Assembly: GCF_008017445.1 (NCBI RefSeq) | Contig: NZ_VRSW01000005.1 | Coordinates: 62,001 to 126,000, forward strand | From: Microbacterium mitrae | GTDB lineage: Bacteria > Actinomycetota > Actinomycetes > Actinomycetales > Microbacteriaceae | Direction: 5' to 3' | Length of the DNA: 64,000 bases | Shown here: positions 25,122 through 35,753 of the stretch, piece by piece | How positions within the stretch are numbered: the first letter of the stretch is position 1 | How the letters are laid out: each line of letters begins with the position of its first letter | Translations under genes and position numbers: made by a program | The notes under the pieces: generated by a model | What the model saw: the letters and a program-made list of their open reading frames with translations, nothing else | What the model was told of the DNA's origin: nothing | Database searches by the model: none

Positions 25122-27239
25122 GTGGCTAAGAGCATCTATATTTCGTCTGCCGAAGGGCACTCCGGAAAGTCAACGATTGCGCTCGGTGTGCTTCGCACCC
25201 TGGCTCGATCTGCGCCGCGCGTAGGCGTGTTCCGCGCCATCGCCCGCTCCACTGTTGAGCGTGACTACGTGCTCGAAATGTTGCTCGCGCACGATGGAGC
25301 CGACCTCAGCTACGACGACTGCATTGGCGCGACCTACGACGATGTGCGGGCCAACCCCGAGGCCGCGCTCGCGACGATCGTTGCCCGCTTCAAGGCGGTA
25401 GAAGCACAGTGCGACGCCGTCGTCATTCTCGGTAGCGACTACACCGACGTGGCAAGCCCGGCCGAGCTCAGCTTCAACGCGCGCATTGCCGCCAACCTCG
25501 GCGCGCCCGTGCTGCTGGTGCTGGGTGGGCGGGATCAGCAGGCGCAAGCGGAGAGACTCGGAACCACGACAGCGCGCAGCGCATTGCAGGTTGCGCAGGC
25601 GGCAGATCTCGCGGTCACCGAGCTGGTATCCAACCGCGCCGATCTGCTCGCCATCGTGGTCAACCGTGCCGACCCCGATGCCCTCGTCGACATTGCCGGT
25701 GCCGTCGCTCACGCGGTCGAGGTTGACCTTGGCCGCCAGGTTCCGGTGTGGGCCGTGCCAGAAGACCGCACCCTGGTCGCACCGTCGGTTCGCGATGTGA
25801 TTCGGGCCGTTGACGGCACGCTCATCCGCGGCGATCGCGAACTGCTCACCCGCGAGGTGCTCAGCGTTGTTGTCGCAGGCATGTCGATGGTCAACGTGTT
25901 GCCGCGCCTCACCGCCGACGCGGTCGTGGTGATCGCGGCCGACCGCACCGATGTGCTGCTCGCGACGCTCCTCGCACACAAGTCGGGCACCTTCCCTGCG
26001 CTCAGCGCCGTGATCCTCAACGGCCCCTTCGAGCTGCCCGCCGAGGTCACCCGACTGCTCGAAGGCCTATCGTCGCCGCTGCCGATCATCGCCACCGACC
26101 TCGGCACGTTCGACACCGCCGTGCGAGTCATGAACGCCCGCGCTCGCATGGAACTTGATGCCCAGCGGCGCTACGACACTGCGCTGGCGCTGTTTGCCAC
26201 CCACGTCGACGAAGAGGCGCTCGCGGCGGCGGTGGGCTTGGCGAAACCGGCCGTTGTCACACCGCTGATGTTCGAGTACGCGCTCGTCGAGCGTGCCCGC
26301 GCTGACCGCAAACGTATCGTGTTGCCTGAGGGCGACGACGATCGCATCCTTCGCGCCGCAGCAACCGTGCTGGCTCGCAACATTGCCGATCTGACGATTC
26401 TCGGCGATGCCGAAACCATTCATGCACGTGCCGCCGAGCTCGGCATTTCGCTCGATGGCGCGCACATCATCAGCCCGTTTGACCCCGAGTATGTCGCGCG
26501 ATTCGCCGCAGAATACGCCGCATTGCGTGCGCACAAGGGCGTCACGCTCGCGCAGGCGGCCGACACCGTCACCGACGTGTCGTACTTCGGAACCATGATG
26601 GTGCACCTGGGGTTGGCTGACGGCATGGTGTCGGGAGCTGCCCACACCACCGCGCACACCATTCGCCCGGCGTTCGAGATCATCAAAACCAAGCCGCTGA
26701 CCTCCGTTGTCTCCAGCGTCTTCCTGATGGCACTGGCCGATCGGGTGCTGGTATACGGCGACTGCGCCGTGATTCCCGACCCGACGGCCGACCAGCTTGC
26801 CGATATCGCGGTCTCCTCCGCCGCTACCGCCATCCAGTTCGGCATCAGCCCGCGCATTGCCATGCTTTCGTACTCAACGGGAGACTCTGGTTCCGGTGCC
26901 GATGTCGACAAGGTGCGCGAAGCCACGGAGCTGGTGCGCGAGCGCGCCCCGCACCTGCTCGTCGAGGGTCCCATCCAGTACGACGCAGCCGCCGACGCCG
27001 CCGTTGCCGCGAAGAAGATGCCGGGCTCGGCGGTCGCCGGCCAAGCCACCGTGTTTGTGTTTCCCGACCTCAACACCGGAAACAACACCTACAAGGCCGT
27101 GCAGCGGTCGGCGGGAGCGCTAGCGATCGGGCCGGTGCTTCAGGGGCTCAACAAGCCCATCAATGACCTGTCGCGTGGTGCGCTGGTCGCCGACATCGTC
27201 AATACCGTCGCGATTACCGCGATTCAGGCGCAGGGTTAG
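25122..27239 (+). CDS. pta: Phosphate acetyltransferase (long, BioD/DRTGG-type N-terminus)
   Basis: Converts acetyl-CoA and phosphate to acetyl phosphate and CoA. 705 residues. The N-terminal P-loop/BioD-like domain (about 1-200; YISSAEGHSGKSTIALGVLR) is followed by a DRTGG-like domain (about 210-330). The C-terminal catalytic PTA domain (about 380-700) has RIVLPEGDDDRILRAA and GSAVAGQATVFVFPDLNTGN. GTG start with no ribosome binding site and a -10-like box 6 nt away. It is followed 8 nt later by ackA, the usual pair for acetate overflow and ATP formation. Confidence 0.96.
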   Translation: MAKSIYISSAEGHSGKSTIALGVLRTLARSAPRVGVFRAIARSTVERDYVLEMLLAHDGADLSYDDCIGATYDDVRANPEAALATIVARFKAVEAQCDAVVILGSDYTDVASPAELSFNARIAANLGAPVLLVLGGRDQQAQAERLGTTTARSALQVAQAADLAVTELVSNRADLLAIVVNRADPDALVDIAGAVAHAVEVDLGRQVPVWAVPEDRTLVAPSVRDVIRAVDGTLIRGDRELLTREVLSVVVAGMSMVNVLPRLTADAVVVIAADRTDVLLATLLAHKSGTFPALSAVILNGPFELPAEVTRLLEGLSSPLPIIATDLGTFDTAVRVMNARARMELDAQRRYDTALALFATHVDEEALAAAVGLAKPAVVTPLMFEYALVERARADRKRIVLPEGDDDRILRAAATVLARNIADLTILGDAETIHARAAELGISLDGAHIISPFDPEYVARFAAEYAALRAHKGVTLAQAADTVTDVSYFGTMMVHLGLADGMVSGAAHTTAHTIRPAFEIIKTKPLTSVVSSVFLMALADRVLVYGDCAVIPDPTADQLADIAVSSAATAIQFGISPRIAMLSYSTGDSGSGADVDKVREATELVRERAPHLLVEGPIQYDAAADAAVAAKKMPGSAVAGQATVFVFPDLNTGNNTYKAVQRSAGALAIGPVLQGLNKPINDLSRGALVADIVNTVAITAIQAQG

Positions 27240-27247
27240 GGAGAAAC

Positions 27248-28474
27248 GTGAGCACCGTCCTCGTCGTTAACAGCGGATCGAGCTCGTTCAAATACCAGCT
27301 TCTCGACATGACCAACGAGCGCGTTCTTGCCGCTGGCCTCGTCGAGCGCATTGGTGAGCCCCTGGGAATCACCACCCACACGCGGTACTTTTGGGCCGAA
27401 CCCGGTGAGCCCGTGCCGGCCATCGAGAAGCAGACGACCCAGCGCGAGCAGCCGATTGCCGATCACACCGTTGGCTTTCAGGCCATGCTCGATGCGTTCG
27501 CTCTCGATGGTCCCTCGCTCACCGAAAACGCCCCCATCGCCGTCGGTCATCGCGTTGTTCACGGCGGCGCTCGCTTCTTCGAGCCGACGATCATCACACC
27601 TCTGGTCGAGATCAACATTGAAGATCTCTCGATGCTCGCGCCTCTTCACAACCCGGGCGCGCTGGAAGGCATCATCGCCGCCCGCAAAGCCTTTGGTTCC
27701 GTGCCACACGTCGCCGTCTTCGATACCGCGTTTCACCAAACCCTCGCGCCGGCCGCATACACCTATGCCATTGACGCGCAACTCGCGCGGCAGCACCGCA
27801 TTCGCAAGTACGGATTTCACGGAACCAGTCACAAGTACGTTTCGCAGGCTGCCGCCGACTATCTGGGGCGCGAGAACGAGACGCTCAAGCAGATCGTGCT
27901 GCACTTGGGAAATGGCGCGTCAATGTGTGCCATTAACGGTGGCATCTCCATCGATACCTCCATGGGTTTCACTCCGCTGGAGGGCCTGGTGATGGGAACG
28001 CGTTCGGGCGACATCGACCCCGCGCTGCTGTTTCAGCTGCACCGTCGCGCCGAAATGTCAGTCGATCAGCTTGATCACCTGCTCAACAAGAGCAGCGGCC
28101 TGCTGGGGATGACGGGCAAGGCGGACATGCGCGACGTGTTGACCGGGCGTGCGGCGGGGGATCAGGCGGCGACGCTCGCGTTTGATGTGTACGTTCATCG
28201 CCTGCGCGCCTACATTGGCGCCTACTTGGCTCAACTCGGCGGCGTCGACGTGATTTCGTTCACGGCTGGCGTCGGTGAAAACGCCGCGCCGGTGCGCGCG
28301 GAGGCGCTCGCCAATATGGAGTGGGCGGGCATCGTGATGGACGAGGCACGCAATGAGGAGCGCGGATCTGGCATCCGCGTCATCTCCACCGAGGACTCAC
28401 CCGTCACCGTGCTCGTGGTTCCGACCAATGAAGAACTGGAGATCGCGCGGCAGACGCTACAAGCCATCTCCTGA
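27248..28474 (+). CDS. ackA: Acetate kinase
   Basis: Interconverts acetyl phosphate plus ADP and acetate plus ATP. 408 residues with the ASKHA-fold signatures VLVVNSGSSSFKYQLLD at the N-terminus, HRVVHGGARFFEP, FDTAFHQTLAP and RKYGFHGTSHKYVS. Active-site-type GDIDPALLF and TAGVGENAAPVR are also present. GTG start after GGGAGAAAC, 8 nt after pta, forming one operon. With acs in this window the organism can both excrete and take up acetate. Confidence 0.97.
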   Translation: MSTVLVVNSGSSSFKYQLLDMTNERVLAAGLVERIGEPLGITTHTRYFWAEPGEPVPAIEKQTTQREQPIADHTVGFQAMLDAFALDGPSLTENAPIAVGHRVVHGGARFFEPTIITPLVEINIEDLSMLAPLHNPGALEGIIAARKAFGSVPHVAVFDTAFHQTLAPAAYTYAIDAQLARQHRIRKYGFHGTSHKYVSQAAADYLGRENETLKQIVLHLGNGASMCAINGGISIDTSMGFTPLEGLVMGTRSGDIDPALLFQLHRRAEMSVDQLDHLLNKSSGLLGMTGKADMRDVLTGRAAGDQAATLAFDVYVHRLRAYIGAYLAQLGGVDVISFTAGVGENAAPVRAEALANMEWAGIVMDEARNEERGSGIRVISTEDSPVTVLVVPTNEELEIARQTLQAIS

Positions 28475-28537
28475 GTGCTGACCTGGAACGTTCCACAGAG
28501 TTACGCTGGATCGTCCCACAAACGAATCGGAGGTGTT

Positions 28538-29284
28538 GTGTCTCAGTTGCCAGATCTCACATCATTCGATGCCTTTCTGTTTGACCTCGATGGGGTGCTC
28601 ACCCCCACCGCCGAGGTGCACATGAGGGCATGGAAGGCGATGTTCGACGAACTCTTTGAAGCGTGGGATATTCAGCCGCCGTATACCGACAGCGACTATT
28701 TCCAGTACGTCGACGGCAAGAAGCGCTACGACGGCGTTGCCTCGCTGCTGCGCTCGCGCGATGTCGAAATTCCGTGGGGCCACCCCAGTGATCCGATCAC
28801 CGCAGACACCATTTGTGGCATCGGAAACCGCAAGAACGAGGTCTTCACGCGCGTGCTGAACGAGCAGGGGATCGCGCCGTACCCCGGCTCCCTCGCACTG
28901 CTTGATCAGCTTCAGGGCTACCCGCTCGGTGTCGTCTCCAGCTCCAAGAACGCGCGCGACGTGCTGGCCGCGGCCGGCATCGCCAACCGCTTCGTCACGA
29001 TTGTTGACGGCATTGTTGCCGAAGACGACGACCTGGCCTCAAAACCCGCCGCCGATATGTTCGCGCGCGGAGCGCACGATCTCGGCATCTCACCCTCGCG
29101 CATCGCGGCGTTTGAAGACGCGCACAGCGGGGTTGCCTCGGCCGCCGCCGCCGACATCGCCCTCGTGGTCGGTGTTGATCGCGGCGCTGGCGCGGAGGCC
29201 CTCCTGAGCCACGGCGCAACGCTCGTGGTGTCTGATCTCGCAGAATTTGTTCCGGCATTGTCGACAAGGAATCACAACGCATGA
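28538..29284 (+). CDS. HAD hydrolase, beta-phosphoglucomutase-like
   Basis: A 248-residue HAD-superfamily protein of the beta-phosphoglucomutase group. The nucleophile motif is FDLDGVLTPTAEVH, motif II is GVVSSSKNARDVL, and the C-terminal motif is AFEDAHSGVASAAAAD. It is coupled to the GH65 gene (ATGATG overlap), which in known cases releases beta-glucose 1-phosphate that this enzyme would convert to glucose 6-phosphate. The GTG at 28538 follows ATCGGAGG; an upstream start inside the ackA spacer is rejected. Confidence 0.9.
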   Translation: MSQLPDLTSFDAFLFDLDGVLTPTAEVHMRAWKAMFDELFEAWDIQPPYTDSDYFQYVDGKKRYDGVASLLRSRDVEIPWGHPSDPITADTICGIGNRKNEVFTRVLNEQGIAPYPGSLALLDQLQGYPLGVVSSSKNARDVLAAAGIANRFVTIVDGIVAEDDDLASKPAADMFARGAHDLGISPSRIAAFEDAHSGVASAAAADIALVVGVDRGAGAEALLSHGATLVVSDLAEFVPALSTRNHNA

Positions 29285-31812
29285 TGATGGATCGCGACCG
29301 CTTTCCGGTTGACCCGTGGCGCCTCGTAGAGACCGAATTTTCCAGCACCGATGAGGGCGTAACCGAGACCCTCTTTGCCATCGGAAATGGGTACCTCGGA
29401 ATGCGCGGCAATCACCCCGAGGGGCGAAACGCGCACGAGCACGGAACCTTTATCAACGGCTTGCACGAGACGTTTGCGATTCGGCACGCCGAGCAGGCGT
29501 ACGGCTTCGCCGAGGTCGGACAGACCATCGTTAACGCGCCCGACGGCAAGATCATGCGGGTGTACGTCGACGACGAGCCGCTTACCCTCGATGTTGCCGA
29601 AATGCGCGAATACGAGCGTTCGCTAGACATGCGTGAGGGGGTGCTTCACCGACACATTCTGTGGCGTACGCCTTCGGGCAAGAATGTGGTGATCGACATG
29701 GATCGCCTCGTCTCGTTTGATGAGCGCCACCTCGCCCTTGAGCAGATCAGCGTGACCGTGCTTGACGCGGATGCCTCCATCGTTATCAGCAGCCAGCTCG
29801 TGAACCGTCAGGACGGCGGCGACGTATACGGCACGGCCAAGGCGGCCGGCGCTGCGGGCTTTGACCCGCGCAAGGCGGAGCGTGTCGGCGGGCGAGTGCT
29901 GCTGCCGCAGGAGCACCACAGCGAGGGCACACAGATGTCGCTGTCGTACCGAGTCGCGCACTCCGGTATGACGCTCGCGGTTGCCGCCGATCACGTTGTC
30001 GAGACGGCAAACGACGTTGATGTGGTGGATGGCTTCGCCGACGGCGACACCGCCAAGGTGGTGTTCCACGTCAACGCCACCGCGGGTGTTCCGACGACCG
30101 TCACCAAGTTCTTGGCGTACCACACCTCACGATCCGTGCCGACGCGTGAGCTCATCGACCGCGCCCGTCGCACGCTGCATCGCGCGCTGGCTCAGGGCGC
30201 CGACGCCATCTTCCGCGCGCAGGCCGTGTGGATGAGCGCGTTTTGGGAGCGCTCTGACGTGCAGATCGTTGGCAAAGACGAGTTGCAGCAAGCCGTGCGA
30301 TGGAACCTGTTGCAATTGGCGCAGGCTGCGGCACGTGCCGACTCGCAGGGCATTGCAGCGAAGGGCGTAACGGGCAGCGGCTACTCCGGGCACTACTTCT
30401 GGGACACCGAGGTATATGTGCTGCCGTTCATGGCCTACACCACGCCGTTGTGGGCACGAAACGCGCTGCGCATGCGCTCGCTCATGCTGCCGTCCGCGCG
30501 TAAGCGCGCGCGTCAACTCAACGAAGCGGGAGCCCTGTTTCCGTGGCGCACGATCAACGGCGAAGAGGCCTCCGCCTACTATGCGGCGGGAACCGCGCAG
30601 TACCATATCAACGCCGACGTGACGTATGCGCTGGCGAAGTACGTTCGGGCATCGGGTGACACCGACTTCTTGTTCAACGAGGGCATCGACATTGCCGTCG
30701 AGACGGCTCGGTTGTGGGCGACGCTCGGCTTCTGGCGCTCCATGAATGGCGAAGACTCCTTCCACATTCACGGAGTCACCGGTCCCGACGAGTACACCAC
30801 CGTCGTGAACGACAACCTCTTCACCAACGTGATGGCACGGTTCAACCTGCGGTACGCGGCCGAAAGCGTTCGCGCGCTCGCGGCGGCTGACCCTGAGGGC
30901 TACATCCGTATGGCGGATCGTCTCAAGCTCGACCCCACCGAGGCCGACGCGTGGGATGTGGCGGCCGATGCGATGTCGATTCCGTATAGCGACGCGCTGG
31001 GCATTCACCCGCAAGATTCCGCCTTCTTGGAAAAAGAGGTGTGGGATCTAGAAAACACGCCGAAAGACAAGCGGCCGCTGCTTCTGCACTTTCACCCACT
31101 GGTCATCTACCGGTTCCAGGTGCTCAAGCAGGCCGATGTGGTGCTTGGCCTGTTCTTGCAAGGCGACCAGTTCACGCCTGAGCAAAAGCGCGCCGACTTT
31201 GACTACTACGACGCGCTGACGACGGGGGATTCCACCCTCTCCGCGGTGGTGCAGTCCATTCTGGCTGCCGAGGTGGGCTATCGGGATCTGGCGATGGAGT
31301 ACTTCACCGCCGCCCTGTTCGTTGACCTCGCCGATCTGCACCACAACGCCTCCGATGGTGTGCACGTGGCGTCTGCCGGCGGTGTGTGGACGGCGCTCGT
31401 CAGTGGTTTCGGCGGTATGCGCGATCACCGCGGCGCCCTCACCTTCGACCCGCGCCTGCCGAGCTCCTGGCCGGAACTGCGCTACCCGCTGCGCTGGGGG
31501 TCGAGCGTGCTTGACATTTCGATCACGGCTGATGCGCTGACGGCGACCGTGACAGAAGGCGAAGATGTGGTCTTCCACGTGCGCGGCGAACGATACCTCG
31601 CTCCCGCCGGCGGCAGCGTCGTGGTTCCGCTCAAGGGGCAGGGGCCCGATCTGCAGGGCCGGCCCTCAGTGCGTCAGATCGAAGACCAGCGGTTGGAGGA
31701 TGGCTCGCTGATTTCGGTGTCGGTTCCGACGTCGACGGCGCCGATAACGTTGCTGGACGCGATCAACGATGAGGGGCATCACCACACGCCCGTTGAGCCG
31801 TACGCGGAGTGA
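29281..31812 (+). CDS. Glycoside hydrolase family 65 protein (disaccharide phosphorylase)
   Basis: Probable maltose, trehalose or kojibiose phosphorylase, 843 residues. The N-terminal beta-sandwich covers about residues 10-270, the (alpha/alpha)6 catalytic domain about 320-690, and a small C-terminal beta domain follows. The general-acid Glu lies in HGVTGPDEYTTVVNDN near residue 504; the phosphate-binding region includes HLHHNASDGVHVASAGG-like residues near 690. A phosphorylase rather than a hydrolase is inferred from the coupled phosphoglucomutase gene. Which disaccharide is cleaved cannot be read from sequence. The start overlaps the preceding stop by 4 bp. Confidence 0.92.
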   Translation: MMMDRDRFPVDPWRLVETEFSSTDEGVTETLFAIGNGYLGMRGNHPEGRNAHEHGTFINGLHETFAIRHAEQAYGFAEVGQTIVNAPDGKIMRVYVDDEPLTLDVAEMREYERSLDMREGVLHRHILWRTPSGKNVVIDMDRLVSFDERHLALEQISVTVLDADASIVISSQLVNRQDGGDVYGTAKAAGAAGFDPRKAERVGGRVLLPQEHHSEGTQMSLSYRVAHSGMTLAVAADHVVETANDVDVVDGFADGDTAKVVFHVNATAGVPTTVTKFLAYHTSRSVPTRELIDRARRTLHRALAQGADAIFRAQAVWMSAFWERSDVQIVGKDELQQAVRWNLLQLAQAAARADSQGIAAKGVTGSGYSGHYFWDTEVYVLPFMAYTTPLWARNALRMRSLMLPSARKRARQLNEAGALFPWRTINGEEASAYYAAGTAQYHINADVTYALAKYVRASGDTDFLFNEGIDIAVETARLWATLGFWRSMNGEDSFHIHGVTGPDEYTTVVNDNLFTNVMARFNLRYAAESVRALAAADPEGYIRMADRLKLDPTEADAWDVAADAMSIPYSDALGIHPQDSAFLEKEVWDLENTPKDKRPLLLHFHPLVIYRFQVLKQADVVLGLFLQGDQFTPEQKRADFDYYDALTTGDSTLSAVVQSILAAEVGYRDLAMEYFTAALFVDLADLHHNASDGVHVASAGGVWTALVSGFGGMRDHRGALTFDPRLPSSWPELRYPLRWGSSVLDISITADALTATVTEGEDVVFHVRGERYLAPAGGSVVVPLKGQGPDLQGRPSVRQIEDQRLEDGSLISVSVPTSTAPITLLDAINDEGHHHTPVEPYAE

Positions 31813-31849
31813 TTTACGACAGCGCGAAGCCAACGTCGGTGGCACCCCG

Positions 31850-31855
31850 TAGGCT
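31850..31855 (+). promoter_or_regulatory. -10 box of leaderless dnaX-recR
   Basis: TAGGCT exactly 6 nt before the dnaX GTG; no ribosome binding site is present. Confidence 0.5.
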
Positions 31856-31861
31856 GGTTCG

Positions 31862-34135
31862 GTGACCACCGCTCTATACCGCCGCTACCGTCCCGAGACG
31901 TTCGCGGAGATGATCGGTCAATCCCAAGTGACCGATCCGCTGATGACTGCCCTGCGCGCAGATCGCGTTGGCCACGCCTACCTTTTTTCAGGCCCGCGCG
32001 GGTGTGGCAAGACGACGTCTGCTCGCATTCTCGCGCGCTGCTTGAACTGCGCTGAGGGGCCCACCGATACGCCGTGTGGCGTATGCGATAGCTGTGTCGA
32101 GCTGGCACGCGGCGGCAGCGGCTCGCTCGATGTGGTGGAGATTGACGCGGCCAGCCACAACGGTGTTGATGACGCTCGTGATTTGCGTGAGCGCGCCGTT
32201 TTTGCGCCAGCACGCGACCGCTTCAAGATCTTCATCCTCGATGAGGCGCACATGGTCACCCAGCAGGGATTCAACGCCCTGCTCAAGCTCGTCGAAGAGC
32301 CGCCGCCCCACGTCAAGTTCATTTTCGCGACGACCGAGCCCGAGAAGGTACTCGGCACCATTCGCTCCCGCACGCACCACTATCCGTTCCGGCTGGTTCC
32401 GCCCGCCGCGATGCTCGCCTACATTGAAGAGCTGTGCGCGCAAGAGGGCGTGACCGTGCAAACCGGTGTGCTGCCGCTTGTGGTGCGCGCCGGTGGCGGG
32501 TCGCCCCGTGACACGCTGTCGCTTCTTGACCAGCTCATCGCGGGCTCAGAGAACAATACGGTGGAGTACGAGCGCGCCGTTGCGCTGCTCGGATACACGC
32601 ACACCGCCCTGCTCGACGATGTGATCAGTGCGTTCTCGACGGGCGACGCCGCGATGGCGTTCGCCGCCGTTGACCGCGTAATCCAGACCGGGCAAGATCC
32701 GCGACGGTTTGTTGATGACCTGCTCGAGCGGCTCCGCGACCTCATCATTATTTCTGCCACGGGCGCCGAGGCGAGCGCGGTGCTTCGCGGTATCGCCGAA
32801 GACGAACTCGCTCGCATGACGCAGCAGGCAATGGGCTACGGAACCATCCGACTGTCGCAGACGGCCGATGTGGTTTCGAAGGCGCTGGATGACATGTCTG
32901 GCGCAACGTCGCCGCGACTGCACCTTGAGCTTCTGGTCGCCCGCGTGCTGTCGGCCGATGCCCGCCACCGCAATGCTGGTGCGGGTACGCAGCAGGCTCC
33001 CACGGCTGCTGCTGCTCCCGCGGTGGCGGCTGCTGCTCCCGCGCCGGAACCTCGGAATGTGCCGGTGGAGCTGGCTTTGGCGGAGTCTGTGCCGGAGCCC
33101 GACCCTGCACCGGAGGCGGAGGCGGAGGCGGAGGCGGAGTCTGCACCTGAGTCGGAGGCTGCGCCTGCTTTGGTAGAGCCCGAACCCGAGTCTGTGCCGG
33201 AACCAGAGCCGCAATCGGCACCTGCCGAGCCCGAGCCCGAGCCCGAGCTTGAGGCGCGGTCAGAAACGGAGCCCGCGGCGGCTGCTTCACCCGCTTCGGC
33301 ACCCGCTGTTGAGTCGGCACCGGAGACGGTAGAAGCAAGTTCTGCCGACGAGCCGGTCACGCAGGCTGTGATCGAGGCCAACTGGTCTGGCATCGTTCAG
33401 CGCCTGCAGGAGACGAGCCGCGCCGCATTCATGGTCGTCTCGAACGCGCGCGTGGTGCAGTTCGATAACGAGGTGCTGACTCTCGCGTTTTCCAACCACC
33501 CAGACATCGCGAAGTTCAAAGAGCTGAAGGCTGGCGCGGGCGTCAGCGAAGACCTTCGGCAGGTGATTGTCGATGTGCTCGGTGTGCGCGTGAAGTACAT
33601 TGCAAAGCACGAGAGCGCGTTCGCACCGCAGCATCCTCCGCGTGAGTCGCCGTCGGAGCCTTCTCCATCGGGTGACGGCTGGCACGACGACGAACCACCG
33701 TACGACCCCGAGTCGCTGCCGCCCGATGACGGCTGGCAGCGCCCACCATCACCACGGCCATCGACTCCGCAGCCGGTCACGGCGCCGCCGCGGGCGCCGC
33801 AACCGACTCGTGTGGCACCCGTCACGGAGTGGGCCGTTGTTGCGATTCCCGGTGGCGCCTCCGCGCCTCTGCCTGTCGACGACGAGCCGGAGGAAGCCCT
33901 CGCCAAGCCGGTCGCCCCGCCCCATGACGGCGACCAGACGCCGATCGACGCGGATGGCCCCGACGGCGACGACGAAGACCTCGCCATTCAGCAGCGCGGC
34001 CCGGCGCCCACCGTGCGGTCACGCCCGCTCATGACCGGAGGTGCCCAGCGCTACGGCGAGGCCGTGGTGCGACAAGTGCTCGGTGCCACCTTTGTGCGCG
34101 AAGACACGTACAACCCACCAACGAGGTTTAACTGA
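31862..34135 (+). CDS. dnaX: DNA polymerase III subunit gamma/tau
   Basis: Clamp-loader ATPase of the replisome, 757 residues. The AAA+ module (about 1-370) has Walker [19 protein letters not shown], the zinc-binding cysteines [19 protein letters not shown], Walker B FILDEAHM and sensor ATTEPEKV. A long acidic Pro/Glu/Ala-rich linker (about 375-500) follows, then a C-terminal domain (about 505-585), and a Pro-rich tail with a short conserved end ([19 protein letters not shown]). The stop overlaps the recR start by one base. GTG start, likely leaderless. Confidence 0.96.
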   Translation: MTTALYRRYRPETFAEMIGQSQVTDPLMTALRADRVGHAYLFSGPRGCGKTTSARILARCLNCAEGPTDTPCGVCDSCVELARGGSGSLDVVEIDAASHNGVDDARDLRERAVFAPARDRFKIFILDEAHMVTQQGFNALLKLVEEPPPHVKFIFATTEPEKVLGTIRSRTHHYPFRLVPPAAMLAYIEELCAQEGVTVQTGVLPLVVRAGGGSPRDTLSLLDQLIAGSENNTVEYERAVALLGYTHTALLDDVISAFSTGDAAMAFAAVDRVIQTGQDPRRFVDDLLERLRDLIIISATGAEASAVLRGIAEDELARMTQQAMGYGTIRLSQTADVVSKALDDMSGATSPRLHLELLVARVLSADARHRNAGAGTQQAPTAAAAPAVAAAAPAPEPRNVPVELALAESVPEPDPAPEAEAEAEAESAPESEAAPALVEPEPESVPEPEPQSAPAEPEPEPELEARSETEPAAAASPASAPAVESAPETVEASSADEPVTQAVIEANWSGIVQRLQETSRAAFMVVSNARVVQFDNEVLTLAFSNHPDIAKFKELKAGAGVSEDLRQVIVDVLGVRVKYIAKHESAFAPQHPPRESPSEPSPSGDGWHDDEPPYDPESLPPDDGWQRPPSPRPSTPQPVTAPPRAPQPTRVAPVTEWAVVAIPGGASAPLPVDDEPEEALAKPVAPPHDGDQTPIDADGPDGDDEDLAIQQRGPAPTVRSRPLMTGGAQRYGEAVVRQVLGATFVREDTYNPPTRFN

Positions 34136-34731
34136 TGTACGACGGCATTGTTCAAGAACTCATCGATGAATTCGGGCGTCTACCCGGCGTCGGCCCGAAG
34201 TCTGCACAGCGCATCACGTTTCACATTCTGCAGACGCCGTCTTTTGACGTCTCCCGTCTGGCAGAACTCCTCGCCGAGGTGCGAAACCGAGTGCGATTCT
34301 GTGAAATCTGCGGCAACGTCTCGGAACAAGAGCGGTGCGCGATTTGCCGCGATGCCCGACGCAACCAAACCATCATTTGTGTCGTCGAAGACGCCAAAGA
34401 TGTTGCGGCAATTGAACGCACACGGGAATTCCGTGGCCTCTATCACGTGCTCGGTGGTTCCATTAGCCCCATCGCAAACCGTGGCCCTGACGACCTTCGC
34501 ATCACCGAGCTGATGGGGCGTCTTGCCGACGGCACGGTGCAAGAAGTCATTCTGGCAACCAACCCCAACCTCGAAGGAGAGGCGACGGCGACCTACCTGA
34601 GCCGACTCCTCACTTCGATGAGCATTCAGGTCACACGCCTCGCCTCGGGTCTGCCCGTCGGCGGCGACCTCGAATACGCCGACGAGGTGACCCTCGGCCG
34701 CGCATTCGAGGGCCGCCGGTCTGCGATCTAA
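34135..34731 (+). CDS. recR: Recombination mediator protein RecR
   Basis: Works with RecO and RecF in loading RecA at gaps and breaks. 198 residues: N-terminal helix-hairpin-helix ([17 protein letters not shown]), C4 zinc finger ([18 protein letters not shown]), Toprim domain ([30 protein letters not shown]) and a C-terminal Walker B-like strand ([20 protein letters not shown]). Translationally coupled to dnaX, the usual arrangement. Confidence 0.97.
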   Translation: MYDGIVQELIDEFGRLPGVGPKSAQRITFHILQTPSFDVSRLAELLAEVRNRVRFCEICGNVSEQERCAICRDARRNQTIICVVEDAKDVAAIERTREFRGLYHVLGGSISPIANRGPDDLRITELMGRLADGTVQEVILATNPNLEGEATATYLSRLLTSMSIQVTRLASGLPVGGDLEYADEVTLGRAFEGRRSAI

Positions 34732-34732
34732 C

Positions 34733-35650
34733 GTGTCGCGCTCATTCACCAAGCGTGGATGGCTGCTGTTCTTCGCAATGGCGGCGATCTGGGGCATTCC
34801 CTATTTGCTCATCAAGATCTCGGTCGAGTCGTACTCGCCCGCCGCGATTGTGGCCGGGCGCACCCTCATCGGGGCCGCGATCCTGTTGCCCTTTGCGATC
34901 CGCAGCGGTGCACTTCGCGGCGCCCTCAATCACTGGCGCTGGGTGCTGGCGTTTGGTCTCGTTGAGATGGCTGGGCCCTTCTTCCTTCTCGGCCACGCCG
35001 AGCAGAGCCTGCCCTCCGGTCTTACCGGATTGCTCGTGGCCACCGTTCCGCTCTGGGCCACCATCATCGCCCTGTTCGGCGGGGAGCGGGGAGCATTGCG
35101 GCCCACCCGCGTCGCCGGGCTTGTGCTCGGGTTCATCGGTGTCGCGGTGATTGTCTTGGTGCCGGGGCTCGGTGTCGGCGGCAACGGATGGTTGCTGGCG
35201 GCCGGCGAGGTCTTGCTCGTCGCCGTGATGTACGCCATCGCGCCGTTCATCGTCGCACGCAAGCTCAACGATGTTCCGGCCCTCGGCTCGATCACCCTCT
35301 CTCTACTGATGATCGGCGTCGGCTACCTGCCCTTCGCGTTGCTCACCCAACACGAGGTTCCGACTCTCGATGCCACCGTCGCGCTCATCCTTCTAGGCGT
35401 CGTGTGCACCGCCGTCGCGTTCATTCTGTTCTTCGCTCTCATTCGCGAAGTTGGCCCGGTGAACGCGCCGCTGTTCACCTACATCAACCCCATCGTTGCC
35501 CTGGTGGCGGGCGTGCTCATTCTCAACGAGCACCTCGGCGTTGAGCTGCTGATCGGTGCACCGATTGTGCTGCTCGGGTGCTGGCTTGCGGCCATGGGAG
35601 GCAAGAAAAAGGACGCAATCCTGCCTGAGCCTGACCCAACGCGCGCATAG
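34733..35650 (+). CDS. EamA-family (DMT) transporter
   Basis: Membrane protein of 305 residues with ten predicted helices in two EamA repeats (about 5-140 and 150-285). The N-terminal signature is AAIWGIPYLLIKISVE, and the repeat ends show SLPSGLTGLLVATVPLWATI and YINPIVALVAGVLILNEHL. Probable metabolite exporter; substrate unknown. The GTG starts one base after the recR stop, so it may be translated from the dnaX-recR transcript. Confidence 0.9.
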   Translation: MSRSFTKRGWLLFFAMAAIWGIPYLLIKISVESYSPAAIVAGRTLIGAAILLPFAIRSGALRGALNHWRWVLAFGLVEMAGPFFLLGHAEQSLPSGLTGLLVATVPLWATIIALFGGERGALRPTRVAGLVLGFIGVAVIVLVPGLGVGGNGWLLAAGEVLLVAVMYAIAPFIVARKLNDVPALGSITLSLLMIGVGYLPFALLTQHEVPTLDATVALILLGVVCTAVAFILFFALIREVGPVNAPLFTYINPIVALVAGVLILNEHLGVELLIGAPIVLLGCWLAAMGGKKKDAILPEPDPTRA

Positions 35651-35710
35651 CGGGCGGCGGTGCCCCCGACCGTCACATGGCAGTTCGAGCATGTGAGCGG
35701 TCGTAAACTG

Positions 35711-35734
35711 GTGAGAACTGAGCACAGTGCTCAC
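35711..35734 (+). promoter_or_regulatory. Hairpin in the lysC leader
   Basis: GTGAGAACTG with CAGTGCTCAC, a 10-bp stem with one A-G mismatch and a 4-nt loop, between a TAAACT box (35704-35709) and the lysC ribosome binding site. It could affect lysC translation or mRNA stability; no known riboswitch pattern is seen. Confidence 0.35.
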
Positions 35735-35753
35735 CAAACTCAGGAGTGACATA

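Noticed and set aside
24494-25224. Frames of 137-228 codons on both strands before pta
   Set aside because: Extreme GC content opens all frames; the translations are just the repeated hairpin read twice and overlap the start of pta.
35650-35753. Lysine riboswitch before lysC
   Set aside because: The leader is too short and lacks the conserved lysine-aptamer core; only a small hairpin is present.
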